From JACQZU01 sp041908165 (lineage in GTDB: Bacteria > Acidobacteriota > Holophagae > Holophagales > Holophagaceae), in the NCBI GenBank assembly GCA_041908165.1, contig JAYRFV010000070.1, positions 1 through 64,000 on the forward strand: a stretch of DNA of 64,000 nt, given 5' to 3'. A program made the translations under genes and the position numbers. Below the pieces are notes generated by a model. That model saw nothing but the letters and a program-made list of their open reading frames with translations, was not told where the DNA came from and ran no database searches. How positions within the stretch are numbered: position 1 is the stretch's first letter; every line of letters begins with the position of its first letter. This document shows, one piece after another, positions 1-8,180 of the stretch.

Positions 1-392
1 AGGAAGGAACCGAGGGTGCGGAACGACACGCACCACAGCGGCAGGATCAGCACCTGGGAGAAGAACAGGCCGTGCAGCAGGCCCAGGGCCGGACCCAGCA
101 GCAGGCCCTTCCAGCCCTCGCCGCGCAGCATCTCCACCGCCGGCTGGAAGGCCGACAGCAGCAGGGTGAGGGGCACCACCGCGTAGATGGCGCTGGTGAG
201 GGCCCCGCGGAAGACGTCCTTGGCGTTGTCCATGATGCCCATGGCCCCCAGCGGGATGGATCCGCCGAAGGCGCGGAACTCGGTGCCGTCGGGCCCGCCG
301 AAGCCGTGGATCCCGCCCAGGGCCAGGCCAGCCAGCAGCAGGGCCGCGCAGGCCCAGACGATGCGCAGTCTCGAACTCCCGAACCGTTCCAT
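1..392 (-). CDS. Membrane protein of unknown function, 3' end cut by window edge
   Basis: The frame is open from an ATG at 392 to the left edge, giving about 130 residues with no stop. The N-terminus has a hydrophobic segment (WACAALLLAGLALGG, roughly residues 13-27) that could be a signal anchor. A second hydrophobic stretch lies near residues 70-85, followed by a Gly/Leu-rich segment near residue 100. This looks like an integral membrane protein with several helices. I do not recognise the family. The start is supported by a TAGACT box exactly 18 nt upstream, the arrangement seen before many genes in this window. Another frame across this stretch encodes a Cys/Trp/Pro/Ser-rich string and looks like a high-GC artefact. 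Confidence 0.7.
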   Translation of the reverse strand, partial: MERFGSSRLRIVWACAALLLAGLALGGIHGFGGPDGTEFRAFGGSIPLGAMGIMDNAKDVFRGALTSAIYAVVPLTLLLSAFQPAVEMLRGEGWKGLLLGPALGLLHGLFFSQVLILPLWCVSFRTLGSF

Positions 393-410
393 CCGTGCTC
401 CTCGTCCCCT

Positions 411-416
411 AGTCTA
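411..416 (-). promoter_or_regulatory. -10-like box TAGACT before the first gene
   Basis: TAGACT on the minus strand ends 18 nt before the ATG at 392. The same hexamer at the same spacing occurs before lon, ftsY and the lipoprotein gene at 18039. No clear -35 element is visible. Confidence 0.5.
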
Positions 417-425
417 CCCTTCGCT

Positions 426-995
426 TCAGGCCCACTTGGAGGGGGGCTCCGAGGGCCGGACGCGCTCAAGGTGCGCCAGCAGGGCCAGGGGTTCCTCGGC
501 CACGTGCAGGAGCCCGTGGTGGGGATCGCGCACGAAACCGGCGGACACCGCTCCCCGCAGGTGGGCCAGCAGCGGGTCGAAGAACCCGGCGGCATTGAGC
601 AGCGCCACCGGCTTCCGGTGCAGGCCGAGCTGCGCCCAGGTGAGGATCTCGAACAGCTCGTCCAAGGTGCCCCAGCCTCCCGGCAGGGCCACGAAGGCGT
701 CGGCGAGCTCCGCCATGCGCGCCTTGCGCGCGTGCATGGAGTCCACCCATTCCAGCCGGCTGAGGGAGGCGTGGGCCAGTTCCCGTCCCTCCATGAAACG
801 CGGGATCACGCCGGTCACCTCGCCGCCTCCGTCCAGCACCGCCTGGGCGAGGACGCCCATCAGCCCGGCCCGGCCACCGCCGTAGACCAAGCCGTGGCCG
901 CGGGCGGCCAGCCCCGTCCCGAAGGCCCGGGCCTCCGCCTCGAAGACCGGATCGCGGCCGAGGCTGGAACCGGTGAAGACGCAGATCTGGGCCAC
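426..995 (-). CDS. LOG family protein (TIGR00730 Rossmann fold)
   Basis: This 189-residue protein matches the LOG family (lonely-guy type nucleoside-5'-monophosphate phosphoribohydrolase, often misnamed lysine decarboxylase). Members cleave the ribose-5-phosphate bond of nucleotides, and many bacterial ones have no settled substrate. The N-terminal strand and glycine loop (ICVFTGSS) and VYGGGRAGLMG near residue 40 form the Rossmann nucleotide fold. The family signature PGGxGTxxE appears as PGGWGTLDELFE near residue 110. I chose the GTG at 995 because translation then begins as V-A-Q-I-C-V-F, directly before the first beta strand as in the family. Upstream in-frame sequence runs into the divergent M20 gene and looks non-coding. 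The gene shares a 49 bp divergent intergenic region with that peptidase. Confidence 0.88.
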   Translation of the reverse strand: MAQICVFTGSSLGRDPVFEAEARAFGTGLAARGHGLVYGGGRAGLMGVLAQAVLDGGGEVTGVIPRFMEGRELAHASLSRLEWVDSMHARKARMAELADAFVALPGGWGTLDELFEILTWAQLGLHRKPVALLNAAGFFDPLLAHLRGAVSAGFVRDPHHGLLHVAEEPLALLAHLERVRPSEPPSKWA

Positions 996-1011
996 GGTGT
1001 CCTCTTCTGGA

Positions 1012-1018
1012 TAGGGTA
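1012..1018. promoter_or_regulatory. Overlapping divergent -10-like boxes
   Basis: The seven bases TAGGGTA read as TAGGGT on the plus strand (27 nt before the M20 start) and as TACCCT on the minus strand (17 nt before the LOG start). The divergent genes may share overlapping -10 elements. This rests on sequence and spacing only. Confidence 0.35.
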
Positions 1019-1044
1019 CCTTTTTCTTCCACCCCGGAGCCGCC

Positions 1045-2418
1045 ATGAACGAATCCCTGCTCACCCGCGAGGCGCTCAAGGCCTTCGCCGAGGCGCACCG
1101 CTCCGCCTTCGAGGCCGAGCTGAAGACCCTCGTGGAGATCCCGTCGATCTCCGCCGACCCCAGCCGCAAGGGCGACATCCGCCGCTGCGCCGAGGCCGCC
1201 GCCGAACTGTTCCACCGGTTTGGCGGGACCGCGGAGATCCTCGAAACCGAGGGCAACCCCCTGATCCTCGGCCGGTTCGGCAACGACCCCGGGCTGCCCA
1301 CGGTCACCGTCTACAACCACATGGACGTGCAGCCGGCCAATGAGCCCGAGTGGGTGGCCGACCCCTTCGCCTTCGTGGTCGAGGGCGACACCTACAAGGG
1401 CCGCGGCAGCACCGACGACAAGGGTCCGGCGGTGACCGCCCTGTTCGGCGCCCTGGCCGCCCGCGCCGCCGGGGTGCCGATCAACATCAAGTTCCTGTGG
1501 GAACTGGAGGAGGAGATCGGCTCGCCGAACTTCGCCAAGGGCATCGCCGCCCACAAGGCCAAGCTCGCCACCGACGCCATCGTGGTCAGCGACACGGTCT
1601 GGATCACCCGCGGCAAGCCCAGCACCCCCGCCGGCCTGCGCGGCCTCAAGGGCTTCCGCCTGACCCTGGAGACCGCCGACCACGACCTGCACAGCGGCGT
1701 GGTCGGCGGCGCCGCCCGCAACCCGCTGATGGAGCTGGTGAAGGTGGTCGCCGCCCTGGTGGACGGCGAGACCGGGGAGGTGAAGGTTCCAGGCTTCTAC
1801 GACGAGGTGGTGCCGCCCGGTCCCGCCGAACTGGAAGGCTGGGCGAACAGCGGCTTCACCGTCGAGACCTTCAAGAAGGACCACATGATCTTCGGCATGC
1901 GCACCGAGCAGCCGCTGGAGGTGCTGCAGCGGGTCTGGGGACGGCCGACCATGGAAGTGCACGGCATCGTCGGCGGCTACACCGGACCGGGCCTGAAGGC
2001 CGCGGTGCCGCCCAGGGCCGAGGTCAAGATGAGCTGCCGGCTGGTGCCCGACATGGACGGCGACCGCACCATCCAGAGGGTCCGGGACTTCGTCCAGGCG
2101 AGCTTCCCGGACGTGGAGTTCCATGTGGAACACGGCCTCGCCCCCTTCAAGGGCCACACCTCCGGCCGCTACGCCGACGCCATCCGCGACGCCTACCGGT
2201 TCGCCTTCGGCGAGAGCTGCGCCTTCACCCGTGAGGGCGGCAGCATCGGCGCGGTGAAGACCATGGAGGACGTGCTCGGCTGCGAGGTCTACTTCCTGGG
2301 CCTGAGCCTGCCCAGCCACGGCTACCACGCGCCGAACGAGAATTACGATTGGGAACAGGCGGGGGGCGGCATCGCGGCCTTCGCCCGGTACTTCCAGACC
2401 GTCAGCGGTTTCAAGTGA
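1045..2418 (+). CDS. M20 family metallopeptidase, cytosolic dipeptidase type
   Basis: The product has 457 residues and resembles the CNDP/PepV-like M20 dipeptidases, two-zinc enzymes that hydrolyse small peptides in the cytoplasm. Zinc-binding and catalytic motifs are visible in order: YNHMDVQP near residue 92 (metal His and catalytic Asp), GSTDDKGP near residue 130 (bridging Asp), and LEEEIGSP near residue 156 (catalytic and metal Glu). The dimerisation-domain His is probably in HDLHSGVVGG, and the final metal His lies in PSHGYHAPNE near the C-terminus. Length is typical for the family. The ATG at 1045 is followed at once by an amphipathic N-terminus, with no signal peptide. It is divergent from the LOG gene and followed by a strong hairpin. 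Substrate cannot be assigned from sequence. Confidence 0.93.
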   Translation: MNESLLTREALKAFAEAHRSAFEAELKTLVEIPSISADPSRKGDIRRCAEAAAELFHRFGGTAEILETEGNPLILGRFGNDPGLPTVTVYNHMDVQPANEPEWVADPFAFVVEGDTYKGRGSTDDKGPAVTALFGALAARAAGVPINIKFLWELEEEIGSPNFAKGIAAHKAKLATDAIVVSDTVWITRGKPSTPAGLRGLKGFRLTLETADHDLHSGVVGGAARNPLMELVKVVAALVDGETGEVKVPGFYDEVVPPGPAELEGWANSGFTVETFKKDHMIFGMRTEQPLEVLQRVWGRPTMEVHGIVGGYTGPGLKAAVPPRAEVKMSCRLVPDMDGDRTIQRVRDFVQASFPDVEFHVEHGLAPFKGHTSGRYADAIRDAYRFAFGESCAFTREGGSIGAVKTMEDVLGCEVYFLGLSLPSHGYHAPNENYDWEQAGGGIAAFARYFQTVSGFK

Positions 2419-2457
2419 AGGCCTGAACCCCACTCCACGGCCACGACCTTCAGGTAT

Positions 2458-2480
2458 CCGGCGCTCCACCGGAGCGCCGG
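2458..2480 (+). terminator. Strong hairpin after the M20 gene
   Basis: A perfect 9 bp inverted repeat (CCGGCGCTC / GAGCGCCGG) with a 5 nt loop follows the peptidase stop. There is no proper T tract (GCCTTGG follows), so it is either a weak intrinsic terminator or an mRNA 3'-end stabiliser. A -10-like box for the next gene begins 8 nt later. Confidence 0.55.
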
Positions 2481-2487
2481 GCCTTGG

Positions 2488-2493
2488 CACAAT
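2488..2493 (+). promoter_or_regulatory. -10-like box CACAAT with very short spacing
   Basis: CACAAT ends 6 nt before the ATG at 2500. If it is a -10 element, transcription would begin at or next to the start codon, giving a leaderless message. No Shine-Dalgarno sequence is present. Confidence 0.35.
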
Positions 2494-2499
2494 CGGACC

Positions 2500-3120
2500 A
2501 TGTCCGCCCGCGCCCGCCTGCCCCTGTTCCTGCTCGCCTGCACCGGGCTGGCCTTCCTGGTTCTGGGCTGGGCGCCGAAGGCCGACCGCTTCACCTGGTT
2601 CATGGAGGGCTTCCCGGTGCTGCTGGGGGCGCCGATCCTGGCCTGGACCTACCGCCGCTTCCCGCTGACGCCGCTGCTCTATGTGCTGCTCGCCCTGCAC
2701 GCCCTGGTGCTGCTGGTGGGCGGCCACTGGACCTACGCGGAGGTGCCGGCCGGTCACTGGGTGAAGGACGTGCTTCACCTGGCGCGCAACCCCTACGACC
2801 GGCTCGGCCACCTGTTCCAGGGCTTCGTCCCGGTCCTGCTGTTCCGCGAGGTGCTGCTCCGCCGCGGTGTCCTGCGCCGCGGCGCCGGGTCGGTGGCGGT
2901 GCTGCTGTCCATGGCCCTGGGCCTCAGCGCCGCCTACGAACTGCTCGAGTGGTTGACGGCGGTGGCGACCGGGGAAAAGGCCGAGGCGTTCCTCGGTACC
3001 CAGGGCGACCCCTGGGACACGCAGTGGGACATGGCCTGTGCCCTGATTGGTGCCAGCCTTGCGCTCGCCACCCTTTCGGCCTGGCACGACCGGCAACTGG
3101 CGCGGCTCGAAACCAGCTGA
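2500..3120 (+). CDS. DUF2238 (YjdF-like) inner membrane protein
   Basis: This is a 206-residue, highly hydrophobic protein with about six predicted membrane helices, starting with LPLFLLACTGLAFLVLG. It has the features of the DUF2238/YjdF family: an acidic and aromatic stretch in the loop after helix 3 (GGHWTYAEVP), then RNPYDRLGHLFQGFVP, AAYELLEWLTA and the late motif QGDPWDTQWDM. The conserved polar residues inside the membrane region (Asp, His, Glu, Trp) suggest a transport or enzymatic role, but no function is established. It starts at an ATG with no visible Shine-Dalgarno sequence. It lies between two genes it has no obvious connection with. Confidence 0.85.
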   Translation: MSARARLPLFLLACTGLAFLVLGWAPKADRFTWFMEGFPVLLGAPILAWTYRRFPLTPLLYVLLALHALVLLVGGHWTYAEVPAGHWVKDVLHLARNPYDRLGHLFQGFVPVLLFREVLLRRGVLRRGAGSVAVLLSMALGLSAAYELLEWLTAVATGEKAEAFLGTQGDPWDTQWDMACALIGASLALATLSAWHDRQLARLETS

Positions 3121-3197
3121 ATCGATTTTTTCTGGCTGAAGCTCATGACCCGGGCGTCCTGTGCCGAAACAGGGGTATTCGCGCCACGGGAGGCGGG

Positions 3198-4369
3198 ATG
3201 CTCGACGACGGGACATCGCAAGGCCTGCTGACCCACTTCGCCCCGCCGGGCCGGGCGGAGGCATCGGTTCTCATGGACCAGGCCGAGGCCTGCCTTCGCA
3301 ACCCGGTCACCCAGGTGGTGCTGGAGTCCCTCGACGGCCTGGTGATGGTGCTCAACCCCCAGCGCCAGATCCTGGCCGCCACGCCTGCGCTGCTCAAGGC
3401 CCTGGAGGCGGACGGCGTCCGCGACCCCCTCGGCATGCGGCCGGGGGAGGCCGTCGGCTGCGTCCACGCCGACAAGGTCCGGAAGGCTGCGGGACCTCCC
3501 GAGCCTGCCGCTGCTGCGGCGCGGTCCTCTGCATCCTGGCCGCCCAGGCGCACCCGGAGGAGGGGACCAGCGGCGAGTGCCTGCTCTCGATGCGCCGGGC
3601 CGGGCTCTGGAATGCCGCCGAGTACCAGGTCCACGCCCGCAACGTGCCCCTCGGAGGCCATCCCTGCACGATCCTGGTGCTCCACGACATCAGCGCCCAG
3701 AAGCGCAAGGAGACCATGGAGTCGCTGTTCTTCCACGACGTCCTCACCCTGCTCCAGGGCCTGCAGGGCTGGAGCGAACTGCTGCAGGAGCACCCGGAGG
3801 ACCCGCAGCGGGCCGCCGAGAACATCGTCCGGCTCTCCGCCCGCATCACCAGCCAGGTCCAGCAGCAGCGCATCATCCAGTTGGCCGAGCAGGGCCAGCT
3901 GCAGCTCCGCTTCAGCCGCTTCCCGGTCGGCCAGATGCTCCAGGAACTGGCGGAGGACTGCCGCTCCCACCAGGCCTGTGGCGGCAAGACCCTCGAGGCG
4001 CGGCCGCCGGACCCGGACCGGGTGCTGGAGTCCGACCCCGACCTGCTGTTCCGGGTGCTTCTCAACATGACGGTGAACGCCCTCGAGGCGACCCCGCCGG
4101 GTGGACGGGTCGAGGTTCGCTTTCGCGTGGAGGCGGGCAGCCCGTGTTTCGATGTGCTGAATCCCGGGCACATCCCGGAACCCGTCCAGGCCCAGATCTT
4201 CCAGCGGTCGTTCAGCACGAAGGCGCGCAAGGGGCGCGGCCTGGGAACCTACGCCATGAAGCTGCTCGGCGAGAACCACCTCGGGGGACAGGTGCACTTC
4301 CATTCCACGCCGGCCGAGGGCACCACCTTCACCATCCAGCTGCCCCGGGCCAGCCTCGCCTCCGGCTGA
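3198..4369 (+). pseudogene. Sensor histidine kinase with PAS-like domain, interrupted by one frameshift
   Basis: Two overlapping frames together encode one complete kinase of about 390 residues. The first frame (ATG 3198, after GGGAGGCGGG) gives an N-terminal PAS-like region ending GCVHADK. From about 3473 the sense continues in the -1 frame with EGCGTSRACRCCGA, then a dimerisation/phosphoacceptor region (FFHDVLTLLQGLQG, likely His), an N box (LNMTVNALEATPPGG), a G1-like turn and GRGLGTYAMKLLGE (G2 box). The junction is explained by loss of one base near 3471-3478: restoring one C gives an uninterrupted protein. No slippery heptamer is present, so programmed frameshifting is unlikely. It may be a real pseudogene or a sequencing error. 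The Cys cluster after the PAS region suggests redox or metal sensing. No partner receiver gene is adjacent. Confidence 0.78.
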
Positions 4370-4374
4370 AGCGG

Positions 4375-4380
4375 TAGGCT
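4375..4380 (+). promoter_or_regulatory. -10-like box TAGGCT directly before the ABC gene
   Basis: TAGGCT ends 5 nt before the ATG at 4386, right after the kinase stop. Used as a -10 element, it would produce a leaderless transcript. No Shine-Dalgarno sequence separates it from the start. Confidence 0.35.
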
Positions 4381-4385
4381 GGGGC

Positions 4386-5138
4386 ATGGCCGCGGCCCTG
4401 GAACTCGAACACCTGTCCAAGCGATTCGGCGACAAGACCGCTGTGGAAGACCTAAACCTCAGGGTCGAGGCCGGCGCCTTCCTGGGTCTACTGGGCCGCA
4501 ACGGCGCCGGCAAGAGCACCACCCTGAAGATGGTCACCGGGCTGCTGCGGCCCAGCGGCGGCAGGATCCGGGTGCTCGGCCTCGACCTCGCCGAGCAGCC
4601 GATCGCCGTGAAGCGCCAGATCGGCGTCATGCCCGAGGACATGGCCCTGCTCGAGCACCTTTCCGGACCCCAGTACCTGCGCTTCGTGGGCCGGATGTAC
4701 GGGCTGGAGGACGCGGTGGCCGATGCCCGCCGCGAGGAGCTGTTCGGCAAGCTCGACCTGGCCCCCGCCCCGCGCACCCTGGTCGCCGACTACAGCTACG
4801 GGATGAAGAAGAAGCTCGCCCTCTGCGCGGCCCTGATCCACGGGCCCCGGATGCTGTTCCTGGACGAGCCCTTCGAGGGCATCGACGCGGTCACCAGCCG
4901 GACCATCAAGGAGATCCTCCTCGCCCTGCAGGGACGCGGCGTCACCATCATCCTCACCAGCCACATCATGGAGGTCGTCGAGCGGCTCTGTCCGCTGATC
5001 GCCATCCTCGACGAGGGCCGCCTCCGCGGCTTCGGCCGCGTGCAGGACCTGCGCGCCGCCGGCGGCGCGGACAGCCTCGAGAACCTCTTCGTTGACCTGG
5101 TGGGCGGCGCCCAGAAGGGTGAGCTGTCGTGGCTGTGA
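4386..5138 (+). CDS. ABC transporter ATP-binding protein
   Basis: This 250-residue nucleotide-binding subunit powers the membrane protein encoded next. Walker A is GRNGAGKST (about residues 38-46), the Q-loop region is QIGVMPEDMAL, the signature is the variant YSYGMKKKLAL, and Walker B is MLFLDEPFEGID, followed by the switch histidine in LTSHIMEVVE. This pattern fits the DrrA/CcmA-like exporter group with separate permease polypeptides. The stop overlaps the start of the permease gene by 10 nt, so the two are translationally coupled. The substrate is unknown; no drug, lipid or polysaccharide genes are nearby. Confidence 0.93.
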   Translation: MAAALELEHLSKRFGDKTAVEDLNLRVEAGAFLGLLGRNGAGKSTTLKMVTGLLRPSGGRIRVLGLDLAEQPIAVKRQIGVMPEDMALLEHLSGPQYLRFVGRMYGLEDAVADARREELFGKLDLAPAPRTLVADYSYGMKKKLALCAALIHGPRMLFLDEPFEGIDAVTSRTIKEILLALQGRGVTIILTSHIMEVVERLCPLIAILDEGRLRGFGRVQDLRAAGGADSLENLFVDLVGGAQKGELSWL

Positions 5139-6742
5139 GCCCGGTCCGGGCGGTGCTCGAGGCCCACCTTCGGGCAACCTGGAACCGGTCCCGGACCGAG
5201 CTGGGCCAGGCCGGTGCCGCGCTGCTCGCGCTGGCCCTCGGCGTGCTGCTGGTGGTCGCGGCCGGTCCGGTGGTGGTGGGCTCCACCCTGCTGGGGCTGT
5301 TCCTGCTCGGGCCGCGCATCCTCGATCCAGGCTTCTTCGCGCCGTTCCTGGGCGCGACCCTGGCGATGCTGGTGTTCTTCGGCGGCGTGGTCGGCGGCAT
5401 CCTCGGCGGCAGCCGCGCCCTGGCCTGGGAAGCCTACCGCGCCTACCCGCTGCGCCTGCGCAGCCTGTACGCCGCCGAGCTGGTGGCCGGCCTGGGCGAT
5501 CCGTTGTGCCTGGCCATGGCCGTCATGGCGGGCTTCCTCCTGCTCGGCATCGGGCTTTCGCGGCCGCAGGTCCTGCCGCTCCTGCCGCCGGTCTGGCTGG
5601 GCACGGTGGCCTGCATGCTCAGCCTCCAGCACCTGATCGGCAGCCTCGCCGCCCGCGCCGTGAAGCGCTTCCAGGTGGGGCTGGTCCTCCTGGCGGTGCT
5701 GGCCTGGGGCGGCCTCTACCTGGTGCCGCCAAAGACCAAGGCTGCCCCGCAGCGCGGCTCGGGGCCCCGGGTGGAAGCCCGGGTCCAGCAGCTGCGCGCC
5801 CTCGGCCCGCGGGTCGGCGCCGCCCTGTCCTGGCTGCCGACCTCGCAGGCCGCCGCCGGTCTGGGCGCGGCGGCCCGCGGCGACTGGACCGCCGCCCTGG
5901 CCCGCCAGGGCCCGCTGGCGCTCCTGGTGGCCGGCCTCCTGCTGCTCGGCGCCCGCACCCTGCGCCAGGAAGCCGACCCGGAGGCGCTTCGGGTCCGCCA
6001 CCCCGGGGCCGGCCCGGAGCGCCTGTGGAGCTTCCGAAGCCCCTCCAGCGGACTTGCCCGCCTTCACCTGCAGAACCTCCTCGGCAGCCACCTCGGGCGG
6101 TTCTCCCTGCTGGTGCCGTTGATGACCCTGGTGCTGCTGAAGGGGCCCCTGGCGCAGGCCGGGGGCATCGAGATCTGGGCCCTGCCCGCCGCCTTCGGCT
6201 ACCTCGCCCTCACCGGCATCCAGTTCCAGATGAACCAGTTCGGGCTCGACGGCGGCGGCGTCAAGGCCCTGCTGCTGCTGCCCCTGGAGGCCCGCGACCT
6301 GCTGCTCGGCAAGTTCTGGGGGCTGGCCGCCTTCCAGGCCCTGCAGGCGCTCCTGCTGATGGGCCTGCTCGGATATGGCGGGCTGCTCACCTGGACCGGC
6401 ACTCTGGCGGGGTTGTGCCTGGCGGGCTGCCTGTTCCTGACCCAGGTCGCCTGCGGCCACTGGACCAGCGCGTGGCTGCCCCGCCCCATGCCCCGCGACA
6501 GCCTCAAGAACGCCCGGCAGTCGCCGCTGGTGGTCTGGCTAAGCATGGCCCTCGGCAGCGCGGCCATGGTCCTGTACGGCGGCCCCTTCCTCCTGGCGGC
6601 CTGGCTGGCGCCGCGGATCCTGCTGCCGCTGATGGCCCTGCTGCTGGTCCTCACCGCCCTCGCCTATGTGCGGCTGGTCCTGCCGGCGGCTGCCCGGTAC
6701 CTGGACCGCCGCCGGGAGACCCTCACCCACGCCCTCGGGTGA
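5129..6742 (+). CDS. ABC transporter permease subunit
   Basis: The 537-residue product starts at GTG 5129 inside the end of the ATPase gene. It is a multi-spanning protein with hydrophobic blocks near residues 28-65, 70-90, 115-160, 180-200, 260-280, 320-350, 390-440 and 465-510, separated by basic loops. No periplasmic binding or nucleotide-binding domain is present, so it is the membrane partner of the preceding ATPase in a two-gene exporter. It is longer than typical ABC-2 permeases (250-400 residues) and may represent two fused halves. The substrate cannot be inferred. It ends 11 bp before the convergent ridA-like gene. Confidence 0.85.
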   Translation: MAVSPVRAVLEAHLRATWNRSRTELGQAGAALLALALGVLLVVAAGPVVVGSTLLGLFLLGPRILDPGFFAPFLGATLAMLVFFGGVVGGILGGSRALAWEAYRAYPLRLRSLYAAELVAGLGDPLCLAMAVMAGFLLLGIGLSRPQVLPLLPPVWLGTVACMLSLQHLIGSLAARAVKRFQVGLVLLAVLAWGGLYLVPPKTKAAPQRGSGPRVEARVQQLRALGPRVGAALSWLPTSQAAAGLGAAARGDWTAALARQGPLALLVAGLLLLGARTLRQEADPEALRVRHPGAGPERLWSFRSPSSGLARLHLQNLLGSHLGRFSLLVPLMTLVLLKGPLAQAGGIEIWALPAAFGYLALTGIQFQMNQFGLDGGGVKALLLLPLEARDLLLGKFWGLAAFQALQALLLMGLLGYGGLLTWTGTLAGLCLAGCLFLTQVACGHWTSAWLPRPMPRDSLKNARQSPLVVWLSMALGSAAMVLYGGPFLLAAWLAPRILLPLMALLLVLTALAYVRLVLPAAARYLDRRRETLTHALG

Positions 6743-6753
6743 CCGGGGCGAGC

Positions 6754-7128
6754 TCAGACCTCCGCGACCAGTTCGATCTCGACCTTCGCGCCCCGCGGCA
6801 GCGCCGCCACCTGCACGGTGCTGCGGGCCGGCTTGGCCTCCCCCAGCCTGCGCTCGTAGACGGCATTGAAGGCGGCGAAATCGCCCAGGTCGGTCAGGAA
6901 GACCGTGGTCTTGATCACCCGGTCCCACCGGGTGCCCGCCTCGGCCAGGACCGCCGCGAGGTTGTCGAGGACCCGCTCGGTCTGCGCCTCGATCCCGCCG
7001 CCGACCATCTCCATGGTGGCCGGGTCCAGCGGGATCTGCCCCGCGGTGAACAGGAATCCGCCGGTGACCTTGGCTTGGCTGTAGGGGCCGATGGCGGCAG
7101 GGGCTGCGGGGGTGGCGATGGTCAGCAT
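6754..7128 (-). CDS. RidA family enamine/imine deaminase
   Basis: This 124-residue protein belongs to the RidA/YjgF/UK114 family, which hydrolyses reactive 2-aminoacrylate and related enamines in the cytoplasm. The N-terminal motif APAAIGPYSQA (about residues 9-19), GGFLFTAGQIPLDP, the central DRVIKTTVFLTDL and the C-terminal block PARSTVQVAALPRGAKVEIE, whose Arg and Glu bind the substrate in the trimer, are all present. The ATG at 7128 gives the usual length and is preceded by GGGAG. It is alone on its strand here, convergent with the ABC permease. Confidence 0.93.
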   Translation of the reverse strand: MLTIATPAAPAAIGPYSQAKVTGGFLFTAGQIPLDPATMEMVGGGIEAQTERVLDNLAAVLAEAGTRWDRVIKTTVFLTDLGDFAAFNAVYERRLGEAKPARSTVQVAALPRGAKVEIELVAEV

Positions 7129-7220
7129 GGGGACTCCCGGGGGGTAACGACTGGGCGGCTCTGCCGCGAAGGAGTGCAGGGTCCGGGGCCAGCGGCGCAG
7201 CCGGGGACCCCGGGTGAGGG

Positions 7221-8180
7221 TCATCCGTGGTTCTTCCAGCGCCTCCGGCGGTGCTTCCAGGCCTTGGGCGATGCGGCCTGCTGGGGGGTGTCGAAGGGCG
7301 AGCCCTCGCTGCCCTCGCCGGCCGGGTCCTCGAGGCTGCTGCTGCCCTCCTCGATCTGCTGCTGCATCCACTGGGCGCCGCGGTGCATGAGCGAGGCGAG
7401 GCAGAGGGAAGCCTCGATGCGGGCGTGGGGCAGGGGACCCAGTTGGGTGAAGAGGGCCGGGTCGGCGGGGATCTGGCGCGGGATGGCGATGTCCGGAAGG
7501 GCTCCGGCGGGCTCGTCGTAGGCCTCCTCCGGCAGGCGTCGCCAGGGCTCGGCTGGGGCCTCCGGGGGGGAAAGCAGTTCGGCGACGCTGACCACCTTCT
7601 TCGGCCGGCCGCGCTTGCGCGGTGCCGGCTCGACCGGGACCGTGGCGGCGTCCAGGGTCGCCTGCAGGGCGGCCAGCACCTCCTCCCGGGTCATGCCGCG
7701 GAGGTCGAAGAGCAGCCAGGGGTCGCGGTCGAGCGCCTCGGCCATGATGTAGCAGACCGCCGCCACGTGCTTGCAGGGGTTGGCCCAGTCCGGACAGTCG
7801 CAGTGGGTCTGCAGTTCCTTCGGCACCCGCGGGTAGAGGCTCGCGCCGGCCTCGCGGAAGGTCTCGTCGAGGCCCTGCGGCATCTCCCCGGCCAGCAGCG
7901 AGGCGACGAACCGGCTTTCCCGGGCGATCCGCTCGACCGCCTTCTCCCACTGGCCCGGCGTCAGCGCCGGCAGCCCCAGCGTGACGTTGTAGGTCTTGCG
8001 GCCGTGGACGCGCGCCTCGATCTGCCCGGGGTGGACGGTGAAGTGGCTGACCGCGCCCTCCTCGGCGTACTTCTTCCCGCGGGGCAGGCGGTTCTCGTAG
8101 TCGTCGCCCAGCCGCTCCAGGGCGTGGATCCAAAGCCGGCCCCACCAGGTGGTCCCGAACCGGTCGGTGGAGTGGATCAT
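7221..8180 (-). CDS. SWIM zinc finger protein, partner of the SNF2 helicase
   Basis: This 319-residue protein carries a SWIM motif (CxC...CxH) as HCDCPDWANPCKHVAAV near residues 125-141. The N-terminal part (TTWWGRLWIHALERL, NRLPRGKKYA) matches the family of SWIM proteins found beside bacterial SNF2 helicases. The region after residue 170 is Pro/Ala-rich with an AT-hook-like stretch RKRGRPKK. The extreme C-terminus is strongly basic (KHRRRRWKNHG). Its ATG overlaps the helicase stop by 4 nt (ATGA), so the pair is co-translated. The SWIM domain probably binds nucleic acid or the helicase itself; the pathway is unknown. The first methionine gives a compact N-terminus and matches the coupling. 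Confidence 0.88.
   Translation of the reverse strand: MIHSTDRFGTTWWGRLWIHALERLGDDYENRLPRGKKYAEEGAVSHFTVHPGQIEARVHGRKTYNVTLGLPALTPGQWEKAVERIARESRFVASLLAGEMPQGLDETFREAGASLYPRVPKELQTHCDCPDWANPCKHVAAVCYIMAEALDRDPWLLFDLRGMTREEVLAALQATLDAATVPVEPAPRKRGRPKKVVSVAELLSPPEAPAEPWRRLPEEAYDEPAGALPDIAIPRQIPADPALFTQLGPLPHARIEASLCLASLMHRGAQWMQQQIEEGSSSLEDPAGEGSEGSPFDTPQQAASPKAWKHRRRRWKNHG

Noticed and set aside
2117..2132. Fourth parS-like sequence inside the M20 gene
   Set aside because: It matches only 14 of 16 bases and is in a coding region encoding F-H-V-E, so it may be chance.
466..3264. Very long open frame on the minus strand across the M20 and LOG genes
   Set aside because: It is antisense to well-supported genes, is His/Gln/Gly-rich, and is the type of open frame that high GC creates.
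3465..3480. Programmed ribosomal frameshift in the kinase
   Set aside because: No slippery X-XXY-YYZ heptamer and no following hairpin are visible; a one-base indel explains the break.
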